A DNA stretch of 64,000 nt from Methylotenera_A sp963701715 (GTDB lineage Bacteria; Pseudomonadota; Gammaproteobacteria; Burkholderiales; Methylophilaceae). Where the stretch lies: NCBI GenBank assembly GCA_963701715.1, contig CAVPAX010000004.1, positions 62,001-126,000 on the forward strand, read 5' to 3'. Below the pieces are notes generated by a model. The model was not told where the DNA came from. It worked only from the letters and a program-made list of their open reading frames with translations, and did no database searches. The first letter of the stretch is position 1; the number at the start of each line of letters is the position of its first letter. This document shows, one piece after another, positions 1 through 10,191 of this stretch. The position numbers and the translations under genes were made by a program.

Positions 1-1
1 T

Positions 2-2149
2 AAAGGCCTATCCAGCTACCCACATCCTTGGCTGATGCCTGACTTCTGGCAGTTTCCGACCGTATCGATGGGCTTAGGTCCGATTGCAGGCATCTATCAG
101 GCACGCTTCCTAAAATATTTGCACGACCGCGGCATTGCGGACACCAGCGACAGAAAAGTCTGGGTGTTCTGTGGTGATGGCGAGATGGATGAACCTGAAT
201 CCTTAGGTGCGATTTCATTAGCTAGTCGTGAAAAACTAGATAACCTGATTTTTGTGATTAACTGCAACTTGCAGCGCTTGGATGGTCCGGTGCGCGGCAA
301 TGGCAAAATCATCCAGGAACTTGAGTCTGATTTCCGTGGTTCCGGCTGGAACGTACTCAAAGTAATCTGGGGCTCGTATTGGGATCCATTGTTAACAATG
401 GATAAAGATGGCTTGCTGAAAAAACGCATGGAAGAGTGTGTAGACGGTGAATATCAAAACTTTAAAGCCAAAGGCGGTGCTTACACGCGCGAGCATTTCT
501 TCGGCAAATATCCTGAGCTCAAAGAAATGGTTGCTGCGATGAGCGATCAGGACATCTGGCGCTTGAATCGTGGCGGACACGATCCCCATAAGGTTTATGC
601 AGCCTACCATGCAGCAGTAAACCACAAAGGCCAACCCACCGTGATTTTAGCGAAAACCGTCAAAGGTTATGGCATGGGCGAGGCAGGTGAGGGTCAGAAT
701 ACCACTCATCAGCAAAAAAGCATGGATATTGAGTCACTGAAAAAATTCCGCGACCGTTTTGACTTGCCGCTGACTGACGAACAAGTAGAAAACTTAAGTT
801 TCTATAAACCCGCGGCAGATTCGCCGGAGATGAAGTACATGGCGGAACGTCGTGCCGCCATGGGTGGCTTTGTGCCGCAACGTCGCCGCAAAGGTAATGA
901 GCTCAAAGTCCCAGAATTATCCGCCTTTGAAAATATGCTGGGGGCAACGGGTGAGCGTGAAATCTCGACTACAATGGCGTTTGTGCGCATCCTTTCCACT
1001 CTGGTTCGCGACAAAGAAATCGGTAAATATATCGTACCGATCGTGCCAGACGAAGCGCGTACATTCGGGATGGAAGGTATGTTCCGCCAATTGGGCATTT
1101 ATGCCAGCCAAGGCCAATTGTACGAACCAATGGATTCTGACCAAGTGATGTACTACAAAGAATCTAAAGACGGTCAAATTCTGGAGGAAGGCATCAATGA
1201 GGCAGGCTCGTTCTCTAGCTGGCTGGCCGCCGCCACTTCGTATAGCGTTACCGGCATGCAGATGATTCCTTTCTACATCTTCTATTCCATGTTCGGCTTC
1301 CAACGCATAGGCGATTTGGCCTGGCTGGCTGGCGACAGCCGTGCACGCGGCTTCCTGCTTGGCGCAACAGCCGGCCGTACTACTCTGAACGGTGAAGGGT
1401 TGCAGCATGAAGATGGCCACAGCCATCTGATGTCAGCAATGATTCCAAACTGCATTTCTTACGACCCGACGTTTGCTTACGAGTTGGCAGTGATTATTCA
1501 AGAAGGCTTGCGCCGCATGGTGCAAAATCAGGAAGATGTGTACTACTACATCACCGTGATGAATGAAAACTATAGCCATCCGGAAATGCCAAAAGGCGCT
1601 GAGGCTGCCATTCTGAAAGGTATGTATAACTTCAGCAAATCGAAGGCTAAGGGTGAAAAAGTACAATTGATGGGCAGTGGCGTGATTTTGCGTGAAGTCA
1701 TTGCGGCAGCTGAAATGCTTGAAAAAGACTGGGGGGTTTCAGCAGACGTGTGGAGCGCAACCAGCTTCACTGAGTTACGTCGCGAAGGCTTGGAATGCGA
1801 CCGCTGGAATATGCTCAACCCTGAAAAGCCTCAAAAAGTGAGCTATATAGCGCAATGCTTAAAAGATGCCAAAGGCCCTGTCATTGCATCAACTGATTAT
1901 ATGAAGAGTTTTGCAGAGCAGATTCAACGCTTTGTACCAAACAAATTCGTGGCACTAGGTACCGACGGTTTCGGCCGCTCAGATAGTCGCGAAGCCTTAC
2001 GTGATTTCTTTGAAGTGAATAGATATTACGTGGTACTTGCTGCGCTGAAGGCTTTAAGCGACGAAGGCAAATTGCCTGCTGCCAAAGTGGCAGAAGCAGT
2101 TAAAAAATATAAGTTGAATGGCAACAAGCCAAATCCAACAAGCATTTAA
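2..2149 (+). CDS. aceE: Pyruvate dehydrogenase E1 component (5'-partial)
   Basis: Homodimeric-type, thiamine-diphosphate-dependent E1 that decarboxylates pyruvate and acetylates the lipoyl group of E2. The reading frame is open through the left edge of the window (the first codons read KGLSSYPHPWLMP, a conserved AceE segment), so the N-terminal part of the protein is missing here. Visible family marks are the ThDP/Mg motif GDGEMDEPES followed by INCNLQRLDGPV, the YFFGKYPE-type segment, and the pyrimidine-domain stretch GEGLQHEDGHSH. It closely follows the E. coli AceE sequence pattern to the C-terminus. aceF begins 9 bp after its stop, so the genes form one operon aceE-aceF-lpdA. Identification is very secure. 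Confidence 0.97.
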   Translation, partial: KGLSSYPHPWLMPDFWQFPTVSMGLGPIAGIYQARFLKYLHDRGIADTSDRKVWVFCGDGEMDEPESLGAISLASREKLDNLIFVINCNLQRLDGPVRGNGKIIQELESDFRGSGWNVLKVIWGSYWDPLLTMDKDGLLKKRMEECVDGEYQNFKAKGGAYTREHFFGKYPELKEMVAAMSDQDIWRLNRGGHDPHKVYAAYHAAVNHKGQPTVILAKTVKGYGMGEAGEGQNTTHQQKSMDIESLKKFRDRFDLPLTDEQVENLSFYKPAADSPEMKYMAERRAAMGGFVPQRRRKGNELKVPELSAFENMLGATGEREISTTMAFVRILSTLVRDKEIGKYIVPIVPDEARTFGMEGMFRQLGIYASQGQLYEPMDSDQVMYYKESKDGQILEEGINEAGSFSSWLAAATSYSVTGMQMIPFYIFYSMFGFQRIGDLAWLAGDSRARGFLLGATAGRTTLNGEGLQHEDGHSHLMSAMIPNCISYDPTFAYELAVIIQEGLRRMVQNQEDVYYYITVMNENYSHPEMPKGAEAAILKGMYNFSKSKAKGEKVQLMGSGVILREVIAAAEMLEKDWGVSADVWSATSFTELRREGLECDRWNMLNPEKPQKVSYIAQCLKDAKGPVIASTDYMKSFAEQIQRFVPNKFVALGTDGFGRSDSREALRDFFEVNRYYVVLAALKALSDEGKLPAAKVAEAVKKYKLNGNKPNPTSI

Positions 2150-2158
2150 GGATAGAAG

Positions 2159-3502
2159 ATGGCATTAAAAGACGTACTCGTCCCTGATATTGGCAATTTT
2201 GATTCAGTGGATGTGATCGAAGTTTTGGTCAAAGCCGGTGATACGATCGGCAAAGATGATTCCCTGATTACGGTTGAATCTGATAAAGCCTCGATGGACA
2301 TTCCTGCACCGTTTTCTGGTGTAGTAAAAGAGGTCAAAACCAAAATTGGAGATAAAGTTGCACAAGGCCATTTGATATTGACATTGGACACAGGGACTGT
2401 CGAAGCATCGCCAGCGTCCTTACCACAAGAGGCTCCCAGCCCTGCTCCTGCAAAGCCTGTAGCAGAAACACCAAAAACCGCCATTCCTGAGCCAACCCGC
2501 CCTGCCCCTGAACCACCAAAACAGGTACAGCCGGCGCATCAGCCTCTACCAGTAGGTGAAAGTGTCGTAGTAAACGGCGGTAAACTTTCACACGCGAGTC
2601 CTTCGGTACGTAAATTCGCACGCGAATTAGGTGTGAATCTATCATTGGTAAAAGGCAGCGGCATCAAAAACCGTATTTTACAAAGTGATGTACAAGCGTT
2701 TGTTAAAGGCGAGTTGGCTAAACCGCGCACCGAAAATATGGGCGCGGGGCTTGGCGCGCTTGCCACGCTGGCGATGCCGGTGATTGACTTCAGCCAGTTT
2801 GGCGAGGTGGATACCAAACCACTTTCACGCATTAAAAAATTATCAGGTGCCAATTTGCACCGCAACTGGGTAACTGCGCCGCATGTCACACAATTCGATG
2901 AGGCCGATATTACCGATTTGGAGGATTTCAGAAAATCCATGCAGGCAGATGCGGAGAAGCGCGGCGTTAAACTGACTATGCTGGCTTTCCTCATCAAGGC
3001 TTCCGTCAATGCACTTAAAGCGTATCCAAGCTTTAACTCATCACTTTCACCTGATGGTGACAGCCTGATTTTAAAAAATTATTACAACATCGGCTTTGCC
3101 TGCGATACGCCGGATGGCTTAGTGGTGCCTGTAGTAAAAGACGTGCAGCAAAAAGACGTATTGGATATTGCACGTGATTTGATGGATCTCTCTTCCAAAG
3201 CACGCGAACGCAAACTTAAAGTGGAAGAAATGCAAGGTGGTTGCTTTACCATTTCCAGTCTCGGCGGCATCGGCGGCACCATGTTCACGCCAATCATCAA
3301 TTGCCCGGAAGTGGCGATCCTAGGCGTTTCCAGATCATCGATGCAGCCTGTTTATAATGCTGAAACTAAAGAATTTGAGCCACGTTTGATCCTGCCACTT
3401 TCACTCTCATATGATCACCGTGTTGTAGATGGTGCTGACGGTGCACGCTTTACCAGCCACATGCGAATGATGCTAAGCGATGTTCGTCGCCTCTTGCTGT
3501 AA
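2159..3502 (+). CDS. aceF: Pyruvate dehydrogenase E2, dihydrolipoamide acetyltransferase
   Basis: E2 core of the pyruvate dehydrogenase complex; transfers the acetyl group from lipoyl-lysine to CoA. The 447-residue protein has one N-terminal lipoyl domain (about residues 4-75, lipoylated Lys43 in ESDKASMDIP), a Pro/Ala-rich linker (about 80-140), a peripheral subunit-binding domain (SPSVRKFARELGVN), and a C-terminal catalytic domain ending in the active-site motif DHRVVDGADGARF. E. coli AceF has three lipoyl domains and this one has a single domain, with a second copy carried on the downstream lpdA. An AAGGA ribosome site precedes the ATG. The reading frame is intact. Confidence 0.97.
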   Translation: MALKDVLVPDIGNFDSVDVIEVLVKAGDTIGKDDSLITVESDKASMDIPAPFSGVVKEVKTKIGDKVAQGHLILTLDTGTVEASPASLPQEAPSPAPAKPVAETPKTAIPEPTRPAPEPPKQVQPAHQPLPVGESVVVNGGKLSHASPSVRKFARELGVNLSLVKGSGIKNRILQSDVQAFVKGELAKPRTENMGAGLGALATLAMPVIDFSQFGEVDTKPLSRIKKLSGANLHRNWVTAPHVTQFDEADITDLEDFRKSMQADAEKRGVKLTMLAFLIKASVNALKAYPSFNSSLSPDGDSLILKNYYNIGFACDTPDGLVVPVVKDVQQKDVLDIARDLMDLSSKARERKLKVEEMQGGCFTISSLGGIGGTMFTPIINCPEVAILGVSRSSMQPVYNAETKEFEPRLILPLSLSYDHRVVDGADGARFTSHMRMMLSDVRRLLL

Positions 3503-3514
3503 CAGGAAATTTAC

Positions 3515-5278
3515 ATGAGCAATCTAATTGAAATTTTAGTGCCAGATATTGGCAATTTTGACAGCGTAGATGTCATCGAAGTGTTAGTCAAAGTGGGTGA
3601 TACCATTGGGAAAGAAGATTCGCTAATCACCGTTGAATCAGATAAAGCTTCGATGGACATTCCGTCATCCCACGCTGGCGTAGTTAAAGAATTAAAAGTA
3701 AAAGTGGGCGATAAAGTGGCAAAGGATTCGCTCATTCTGTTGCTTGAAACGGAAGCTGGCGCCAGCGCAGAGACAACAAAAACGGTACCTGACAACACAA
3801 AAACAGATACTCCAGAACCCGCACCGATATTGGCTCCCAGGCCTTCCGTTGCAACATCTGACAATGATGTTTCTACACAAGTAGTGGTTTTAGGTTCTGG
3901 TCCTGGCGGCTACACGGCTGCATTTAGAGCGGCGGATTTAGGCAAACAGGTCGTACTGATTGAGCGCTACGCAAAGCTCGGCGGCGTGTGCCTGAATGTA
4001 GGCTGTATCCCATCCAAAGCTTTGTTGCACACCGCAAAGGTGATTACCGAGACCGAAGAAACCGCACATCATGGCGTAACCTTTGGCGCGCCAAAAGTGG
4101 ACATTGAACAATTACGCAACTGGAAAGCGAATGATGTCGTAGGCAAACTCACAGGCGGTCTTGCTCACATGGCAAGCCAGCGTGGCGTAACTGTTGTACA
4201 AGGCGTGGGTAAATTCATCAGCCCGAATCAAATTGCAGTCACCGCATCAGACGGAAAAATTACTACAATTGGTTTTGAGAACGCGATTATCGCGGCCGGT
4301 TCTCAAGCCACTAAATTCCCCGGCGCGCCTGAGGATGAACGCATTATGGACTCTACCGGCGCTTTGGCCTTAGCGGATATTCCTAAACGCATGTTGGTCA
4401 TCGGTGGTGGCATTATCGGGCTGGAAATGGGTACCGTTTATGACGCGCTGGGCACTAAAGTCAGCATTGTGGAATTCATGGACGGTCTCATCCCAGGCTG
4501 TGACAGAGATTTGATTCGCCCCTTGCATAAGCGTATGGATAAACGCTTTGAGAGTATTATGCTATCCACCAAAGTCTCAAAAATTGAAGCCAAAAAAGAT
4601 GGTATTCATGTGGCTTTTGAAGGTGAAGAAGCTCCAAAAGAGGTTCAAATTTATGATCGCGTCTTAGTCTCGATTGGCCGCCGCCCTAACGGCAAAAACA
4701 TCGGCGTAGAGAATGCCGGCGTTGCCGTGGACGAACGCGGCTTCATCAGCGTGGATAAACAAATGCGTACCAACGTATCGCATATTTTCGCCATCGGTGA
4801 TATTGTCGGCCAGCCAATGCTGGCGCACAAAGCCACGCACGAAGGCAAAGTGGCTGCGGAAGTAATTGCCGGCCATAAAGTAGAATTCCAGGCTATGGTG
4901 ATCCCTTCGGTTGCTTATACCGATCCTGAAGTGGCATGGGCAGGCATGACAGAGACTGAAGCTAAAGCCAAAGGCATCGAAATCGAGAAAGCTAGCTTCC
5001 CTTGGACTGCCAGCGGGCGAGCGCTTTCCATCGCACGTACCGAAGGTACGACCAAACTGATATTCGATAAAGAAACCCACCGTGTGATTGGTGCGGGCAT
5101 TGTCGGCACAAACGCTGGCGAGCTATTGGCAGAAGCTGTGCTGGCTATTGAAATGGGTGCTGACGCGCATGACTTGGGATTAACCATTCATGCACACCCT
5201 ACGCTTTCAGAAACCGTGTGTTTTGCCGCGGAAGTGAAAGAAGGTACGATTACCGACCTTTACATTAAAAAACGTTAA
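3515..5278 (+). CDS. lpdA: Dihydrolipoamide dehydrogenase with N-terminal lipoyl domain (E3)
   Basis: FAD/NAD-dependent E3 that reoxidises dihydrolipoyl groups. At 587 residues it is about 110 longer than a plain LpdA because it begins with a full lipoyl domain (residues 4-76, Lys44 in ESDKASMDIP) and an Ala/Pro linker. The lipoyl domain is nearly the same as that of the preceding AceF. The E3 part follows: FAD-binding VVVLGSGPGGYTA (about 123-135), redox-active Cys159 and Cys164 in GGVCLNVGCIPSK, a second dinucleotide fold GGGIIGLEMG, and the C-terminal catalytic pair His561/Glu566 in HAHPTLSETV. This fused form is known from betaproteobacteria and Neisseria. It starts 12 bp after aceF with an AGGAA ribosome site. 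Confidence 0.97.
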   Translation: MSNLIEILVPDIGNFDSVDVIEVLVKVGDTIGKEDSLITVESDKASMDIPSSHAGVVKELKVKVGDKVAKDSLILLLETEAGASAETTKTVPDNTKTDTPEPAPILAPRPSVATSDNDVSTQVVVLGSGPGGYTAAFRAADLGKQVVLIERYAKLGGVCLNVGCIPSKALLHTAKVITETEETAHHGVTFGAPKVDIEQLRNWKANDVVGKLTGGLAHMASQRGVTVVQGVGKFISPNQIAVTASDGKITTIGFENAIIAAGSQATKFPGAPEDERIMDSTGALALADIPKRMLVIGGGIIGLEMGTVYDALGTKVSIVEFMDGLIPGCDRDLIRPLHKRMDKRFESIMLSTKVSKIEAKKDGIHVAFEGEEAPKEVQIYDRVLVSIGRRPNGKNIGVENAGVAVDERGFISVDKQMRTNVSHIFAIGDIVGQPMLAHKATHEGKVAAEVIAGHKVEFQAMVIPSVAYTDPEVAWAGMTETEAKAKGIEIEKASFPWTASGRALSIARTEGTTKLIFDKETHRVIGAGIVGTNAGELLAEAVLAIEMGADAHDLGLTIHAHPTLSETVCFAAEVKEGTITDLYIKKR

Positions 5279-5282
5279 ACTA

Positions 5283-5969
5283 TCAATCCGAGCTCGGACA
5301 AGCAGTAGGCACAATGTCCGTACCGATAAATTCTGGTTTAATTTTGTGCAGTTCCAAGGCATTTTCTGCTGTCACCGCCTTAATCAATATGCTGCTAAGC
5401 GATTTGCCCGGGCTGCGTAGCGCTTTGGTAGCACCTTTTACGCCTTTTGCATGCAGATCTTTTAGCAAGCTCGTTGCTAATTGCTCGTCTTGAAATAAAC
5501 CAAACGAAATGGCGTGGCGCCATTGCGAGTCTTGCACGATAATCAATTCTTGCACACCCAAGGCTTTAATTTCCGCAGCCTTCTGCTGTGCAAGTTCCGC
5601 ATTTTTTAGCGGCGGATAATAAACCCAGAACCGCCTATCCTCTTGCGCACCCTGCTCCTGATTGACCACGCCTTGCAAGCCCAGTCTCGCCAATACTACT
5701 TGTGCAGATGGCAGATTGGTTTTAGTAAAATTTCCCCATTTGTAGCAACTTGTCACTAGCGCCTCGTCCGATGCGACCACTTCTTCCGCAATCGGTGGCG
5801 GGACCTCTTTCTTCGGCATCGCTTCTAAATCTTTAGCACTTAATATTTTTAACTTTTCCGGCTGAATTGACCTGTCGGCAACGACCGGCTTAGGTACGAC
5901 CAAGTCCATATTAAAATAAACCAGCAACCCGACATTAAACAACACCAGCAACCAAACCAATAATTTCAT
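5283..5969 (-). CDS. SPOR-domain protein, single membrane anchor
   Basis: Predicted inner-membrane protein with a short cytoplasmic start, one membrane segment (about residues 2-18, LLVWLLVLFNVGLLVYF), a basic/proline linker and a periplasmic SPOR-like domain (about residues 90-185) with the pattern GxQ/FxVYYPPL...AISFGLFQDEQLA. SPOR domains bind septal peptidoglycan stripped of stem peptides. The start chosen is the ATG at 5967-5969, whose A is shared with the TGA of coaX, so the two are translationally coupled; the longer open frame upstream belongs to coaX sequence. Coupling of coaX with a SPOR gene is common in betaproteobacteria. The partner and exact role are unknown. It converges with lpdA with 4 bp between stops. 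Confidence 0.8.
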   Translation of the reverse strand: MKLLVWLLVLFNVGLLVYFNMDLVVPKPVVADRSIQPEKLKILSAKDLEAMPKKEVPPPIAEEVVASDEALVTSCYKWGNFTKTNLPSAQVVLARLGLQGVVNQEQGAQEDRRFWVYYPPLKNAELAQQKAAEIKALGVQELIIVQDSQWRHAISFGLFQDEQLATSLLKDLHAKGVKGATKALRSPGKSLSSILIKAVTAENALELHKIKPEFIGTDIVPTACPSSD

Positions 5970-6731
5970 CAAGTCTCTTTCTCTAACAGCACCAGACCCT
6001 GCAGTACAAGATTTTCCATAATAATAACTTGTTTTAAGCCTGGTTTTAAGGCCTCGGCAATTTTGCCGGCATCGCCACCACTTATCACCACTTTTGGCAT
6101 CACACCACAATGCTGCTCAAGCCTCTGGCACATTAAAACAATAGCACCAGCTGCCGCATTTAAACAGCCAGTTTGCATCGCATCTTGCGTATTAACTGGG
6201 AATGCGCTCATTGAGCCTGATGGCATATTGAGCTGGGCGGCATGATGGCTCAGCGCTTCATGCATCAAACGCAAACCCGGCATAATTGTGCCTCCTAAAA
6301 ACAGACCATTTTCTCCTGCGCTGTCATTGGCAACATCTTCAAGTAAAGCATCGATTGTAATCGCTGTGCCGGCATTAACCACGATCATCGCTTGTTGATA
6401 TAAGTGCCAAGCTGCCACCAGCGACGCCCAGCGATCGGCTCCCTAATGTATGTGGCTTCTGATATCCATTTATCACGCCGCAAGCCTGTACTTTTGCGGT
6501 CACAAAATGAATCTCTTTACCTAATGACTGTAATAGCTGTGTGATTTGATGCGCAACCGATCCTGCTGCCACATTGGCAACTATTGCTTTTCGCGCCTTA
6601 GCCGCAGCTTGCGGCAGAGACGAAGTGGCGATATCTGCATTAAAACAAGATGCAGGTTCTGATAATTGACCATCAGTAGCTGCTAGTGCCCATTTTGTGC
6701 GCGTATTGCCTGAATCAATTACTAAAAGCAC
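5969..6731 (-). pseudogene. coaX: Type III pantothenate kinase, frameshifted
   Basis: CoaX phosphorylates pantothenate in the first step of CoA synthesis (ASKHA fold, ATP-dependent). The N-terminal part in one frame carries the phosphate motif LLVIDSGNTRTKWA; the rest, with the pantothenate-site segment VVNAGTAITID and GGTIMPGLRLM, is in another frame. The frames join at about 6441: reading one G fewer in a GGG run on the coding strand restores the family motif LGADRWASLVAAW. Nothing else is damaged, so this may be a sequence error. The likely start is a GTG at 6731 with AGGGG four bases upstream; a TTG at 6752 is the in-frame alternative. CoaX would be the pantothenate kinase unless another type is encoded elsewhere. 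Confidence 0.85.
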
Positions 6732-6784
6732 ACAACCCCTTACCTGCGACAATTTGCCACATTCTCAGCAACAACTTAGGTCGA

Positions 6785-6790
6785 TATAAT
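6785..6790 (+). promoter_or_regulatory. Possible -10 of the TonB receptor gene
   Basis: A perfect TATAAT lies 36 bp before the ATG at 6826. The matching -35 position (TTCTCA, 6762-6767, 17-bp spacer) is poor, so the promoter would be weak or activator-dependent. An AAGG ribosome site sits just before the ATG. Confidence 0.35.
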
Positions 6791-6825
6791 CTCATCATTA
6801 TTAAAACCATTATTAGAGCAAGGTT

Positions 6826-9112
6826 ATGTTGCCATTCAAGAAGAAATACATTGCATTTACGAGCATTCTAACACCATGTTTGCTTAGTGCCTTTACCAAC
6901 AATGTGCAGGCAGAAGATTTGGATTTGCCGAGTATTGAAATTCATGCCCCAAAAATTAGCTACGAAAACAAATTGCCACTCAAACACCAGTGACACTGCC
7001 ACTCTATTGAGTGAGGAGCCTGGCGTTAGCCTTTATCGTGCAGGAGGCGTGTCTAGTTTGCCTGCTATTCACGGCCTAGCGGATGACCGGGTGCGTGTAA
7101 AAGTAGATGGCATGGATTTGGTTTCCAGTTGTGCAAATCACATGAATCCGCCACTTTCTTATATAGATCCTGCAAATGTAAATAACATGCAAGTGTTTGC
7201 AGGCATTTCACCGGTAAGTCTTGGCGGCGACAGCATCGCAGGAACGATACTAGTCAAATCAGAGACACCGGAGTTTGCCGAAACTGGACAAGATCTCTTA
7301 ATTAAAGGCCAAATTAATACTTTTTATCGCAGCAATAACGACGCGCGCGGTGTGAATTTGTCTGCCAGCGTTGCTAATGAAAATGTATATATGCGCTACA
7401 CGGGCTCTACGGTTGAGGCCAATAACTATAAAGCTGGTGATAACTTTAAAGCAGCAGCACAAGCAGCGGCTTTAATAGGCTGGTTAGACGGCGACGAGGT
7501 AGGCTCTACCGCTTATAAGTCACATAATCACGCTTTGGCCTTTGGCTTGCAACATGACAACCATCTATTAGAGTTCAAATTAGGTTATGCAAGACATACC
7601 GACCAGGGCTTTGTGAACCAGCGTATGGATATGACGGATAATGAGCTGAAACAATACAACCTAAGCTACAAAGGCAAGTACGGTTGGGGCTCATTAGAGG
7701 CGCGTGCCTATCATGAGAGAGTGCGCCACAGCATGCAGTTTGGCGATGATAAGCAGTATTGGTATGGCGTGCATCCGGCGGACCTGCCGGGGTAGGCGGA
7801 TCGGGTAATGGATAGCCATGCTCGCCCATCAGTGCGACATGTACCAGGCATGCCGATGGATACAGAGGGCAAAACCACAGGGCTTCGGTTAAGGGTGACG
7901 TCAATCTCTCTGATCGTGATATTTTACGAGTAGGCGCAGAATATCAGCGATATCGTTTAGATGATTGGTGGAATCCAGTCGTAAATGCCGCGCCAATGAT
8001 GGGCCCTGATGCACATTTGGAATATCAACAATGGTGAGCGTGACCGACTATGACGTATTTGCAGAGTGGGATGCAAAATGGAATGAACAGTGGTTCTCTC
8101 AATTAGGTTTGCGCAGAGTACTGTGAAAATGGATACAGGGAGGGTGCAGGGCTATAGCGATTCTGGCATGATGAGTTATGGCGATCCAACTAACCCGGCA
8201 ACAATTCCAGGTGCTTTTAATGCCGCCAATCGTTCCAATACCGATAACAATATAGATGTTACCGCTTTGACGCGTTTCACGCCTGATCAAAGCCAGGCTT
8301 TTGAAGTTCGGCTACGCCATGAAGACTCGCTCCCCTAATGTCTATGAGCGTTTTACGTGGTCAAATAGCAACACCATGGTGATGAATATGAATAATCTAT
8401 ATGGCGATGGTAATGGCTATGTGGGTAATTTAAATCTCAATCCTGAAACCGCACATACATTAAGTGTTTCTGGCCATTGGCATGATGCAGCACAGCGACA
8501 TTGGAACTTGAAAGTAACTCCGTATTTTACTTATGTGGATGATTACATCGATGCGGTCGCTTGTTCCAAGGTTGGAAAAACCTGCCCGGCTAGAACTGAT
8601 GGCTTTGTGAATTTGAGCTGGACAATCAGTCTGCCCGTTTATATGGCTTAGATGTATCAGGAAAAATGCTATTAGCAGAAAACACAGGCGTTGGCAGCTT
8701 TGATGCAAAAGGCACATTAAGCTATGTGCGCGGTAAAAACAACAGCACGGATGATGACCTCTACAACATCATGCCGCTTAATGCGACACTGGCCTTAGAG
8801 CATCGTTTTGGCAATTGGTCTAATACACTTCAGGCGAAAGTGGTAGATAGTAAAGACAATGTTCAGGCGGTACGCAAAGAGCTTAAGACAGCTGGTTTTA
8901 CATTATTTAATTTTGTATACCAGCTACAATTGGAAGCATGCGCGTCTAGATTTGGGCATTGAGAATATATTCGATAAACATTACTACGACCCATTAGGCG
9001 GCGCATACATCGGCCAAGGGGCAGACGACGTGGGCCAACAGGTGCGTTGCATGGTACACACGTACCGGGCATGGGGCGCTCTGTAAACGTTGGTTTAACC
9101 CTGAAATATTAA
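6826..9112 (+). pseudogene. TonB-dependent copper-type receptor (OprC/NosA-like), multiply frameshifted
   Basis: Outer-membrane beta-barrel receptor. A signal-peptide-like start (MLPFKKKYIAFTSILTP) leads to a plug domain with GVSLYRAGGVSSLPAIHGLA and the segment ANHMNPPLSYIDPANV, typical of the TonB-dependent copper receptor family. The barrel continues with NPETAHTLSVSGHW and ends in the TonB-receptor pattern GIENIFDKHYYDPLGG and a terminal aromatic residue (LTLKY). The coding sequence changes frame or meets a stop near 6990, 7795, 7890, 8030, 8050, 8118, 8306, 8618, 8925 and 9045. Joining the frames recovers a continuous receptor, so erosion is by indels only. It sits between coaX and birA on the opposite strand, which suggests it was inserted there. 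Copper as substrate is inferred from family resemblance. Confidence 0.85.
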
Positions 9113-9134
9113 GCAGCATTTAAGTCTGCGCGGT

Positions 9135-10103
9135 TTATACGCTGCGCAGACTAATCTCCCCGGCGGAAAAGCGCTGCAAGCCAAGCGCGGTTTCTACCAG
9201 CAAAATACCGTCATCAGCCACACCCCTCACCACACCTTGCACATCAGTTCCATTTGGTAGCAACATGCGCACTGGCCTGTTTTCATAAGCGTGATGGCTT
9301 AACCACTCATCGCGCAGCCCAATAAATCCGTACTGTTCAAAGCCGCTCAACACATCTGCCAGATGCTTTAACAGTATGCCTAAAAGCGCATCCTGATTGA
9401 CCGGTACGTCACTCGCATTTGCCAAATCAATCGCAGGCTGATCGATATTATCCAGCACATTCTTTGGCAGGCTCAAATTAACACCTACGCCAATCACCGC
9501 CGCACTCGGGCCTTCCAGGTCGCCCTGCAGTTCAATCAAAATACCCGCCAGCTTTTTACCATCGACCAACACATCATTGGGCCATTTAAGCTGCGCCTGG
9601 CTAATGCCAAAGCCATGCAGCGTGCGTATCAGCGCAACCCCCACTGCCAGACTTAAGCCGGAAAGTGCCGCCGCGCCGCATTGAAAGCGCCACAGCAGTG
9701 AAAATGTTAAACTCGCACCTAATTGCGAAACCCAAGTGCGCCCGCGGCGTCCTTTGCCGCTGGTTTGCACATGCGCTGCCACGCAAGTGGCATGTGCCGC
9801 ATTTTTATTCTGCATGAGATAAGTGTTGGTCGAAGCCACTTCGTTCAGCACTTCCAGCTTAAACCACGCGCGCTGCTCTCCTATGGCTTTAAGCACCTCA
9901 TTTTCATCTAAAAATTCAATGGGTTGCGGCAGTTTATAACCACGCCCGCGCACTGAAAAAACTTCAATCCCCAGTGTTTCCGCATGCCCAATCGCGTTCC
10001 AGATAGTTGCGCGCGTGACTTTAAACTGCTGCGCCAAATCCTCGCCGGAATGGAAATGTCCATCCGCAAGCACCTGTAAAATAGGGAAAGTAAGGCTACT
10101 CAT
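9135..10103 (-). CDS. birA: Biotin--[acetyl-CoA-carboxylase] ligase / biotin repressor
   Basis: Attaches biotin to the carrier protein of acetyl-CoA carboxylase through biotinyl-AMP. An N-terminal winged helix (about residues 5-60, SGEDLAQQFKVTRATIWNAI) makes it a bifunctional class II BirA able to act as a repressor. The catalytic domain shows the biotinyl-AMP loop GKGRRGRTW, KWPNDVLVDGKKLAGILIE and a C-terminal SH3-like domain. The start taken is ATG 10103; a GTG at 10124 would add seven residues. The gene is intact although its neighbours on both sides are frameshifted. Confidence 0.95.
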   Translation of the reverse strand: MSSLTFPILQVLADGHFHSGEDLAQQFKVTRATIWNAIGHAETLGIEVFSVRGRGYKLPQPIEFLDENEVLKAIGEQRAWFKLEVLNEVASTNTYLMQNKNAAHATCVAAHVQTSGKGRRGRTWVSQLGASLTFSLLWRFQCGAAALSGLSLAVGVALIRTLHGFGISQAQLKWPNDVLVDGKKLAGILIELQGDLEGPSAAVIGVGVNLSLPKNVLDNIDQPAIDLANASDVPVNQDALLGILLKHLADVLSGFEQYGFIGLRDEWLSHHAYENRPVRMLLPNGTDVQGVVRGVADDGILLVETALGLQRFSAGEISLRSV

Positions 10104-10191
10104 ATTAATAACGCAGTTTAGCACAGCACTTTATTGTTTAGCTCTATGTCTCATGCGTGTAAAATAAGCAAAAATTAATTGAAAACTTCAC

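Noticed and set aside
917..1426. 169-codon antisense frame in aceE, and similar long antisense frames at 13195-13638, 15079-15603 and 16479-17030
   Set aside because: Each is a shadow of a well-supported gene on the other strand, with low-complexity or biased composition and no ribosome site.
5969..6731. Programmed frameshift in coaX
   Set aside because: No slippery heptamer or downstream structure is evident and the adjacent genes show the same kind of indel, so error is the simpler explanation.
6782..6815. Fur-box-like AT-rich palindromic stretch before the TonB receptor
   Set aside because: Only scattered matches to the 19-bp consensus; the sequence is simply AT-rich and the receptor looks copper-type.
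7575..7904. 109-codon antisense frame over the broken receptor gene
   Set aside because: The receptor frames on the plus strand carry clear family sequence; the antisense frame does not.
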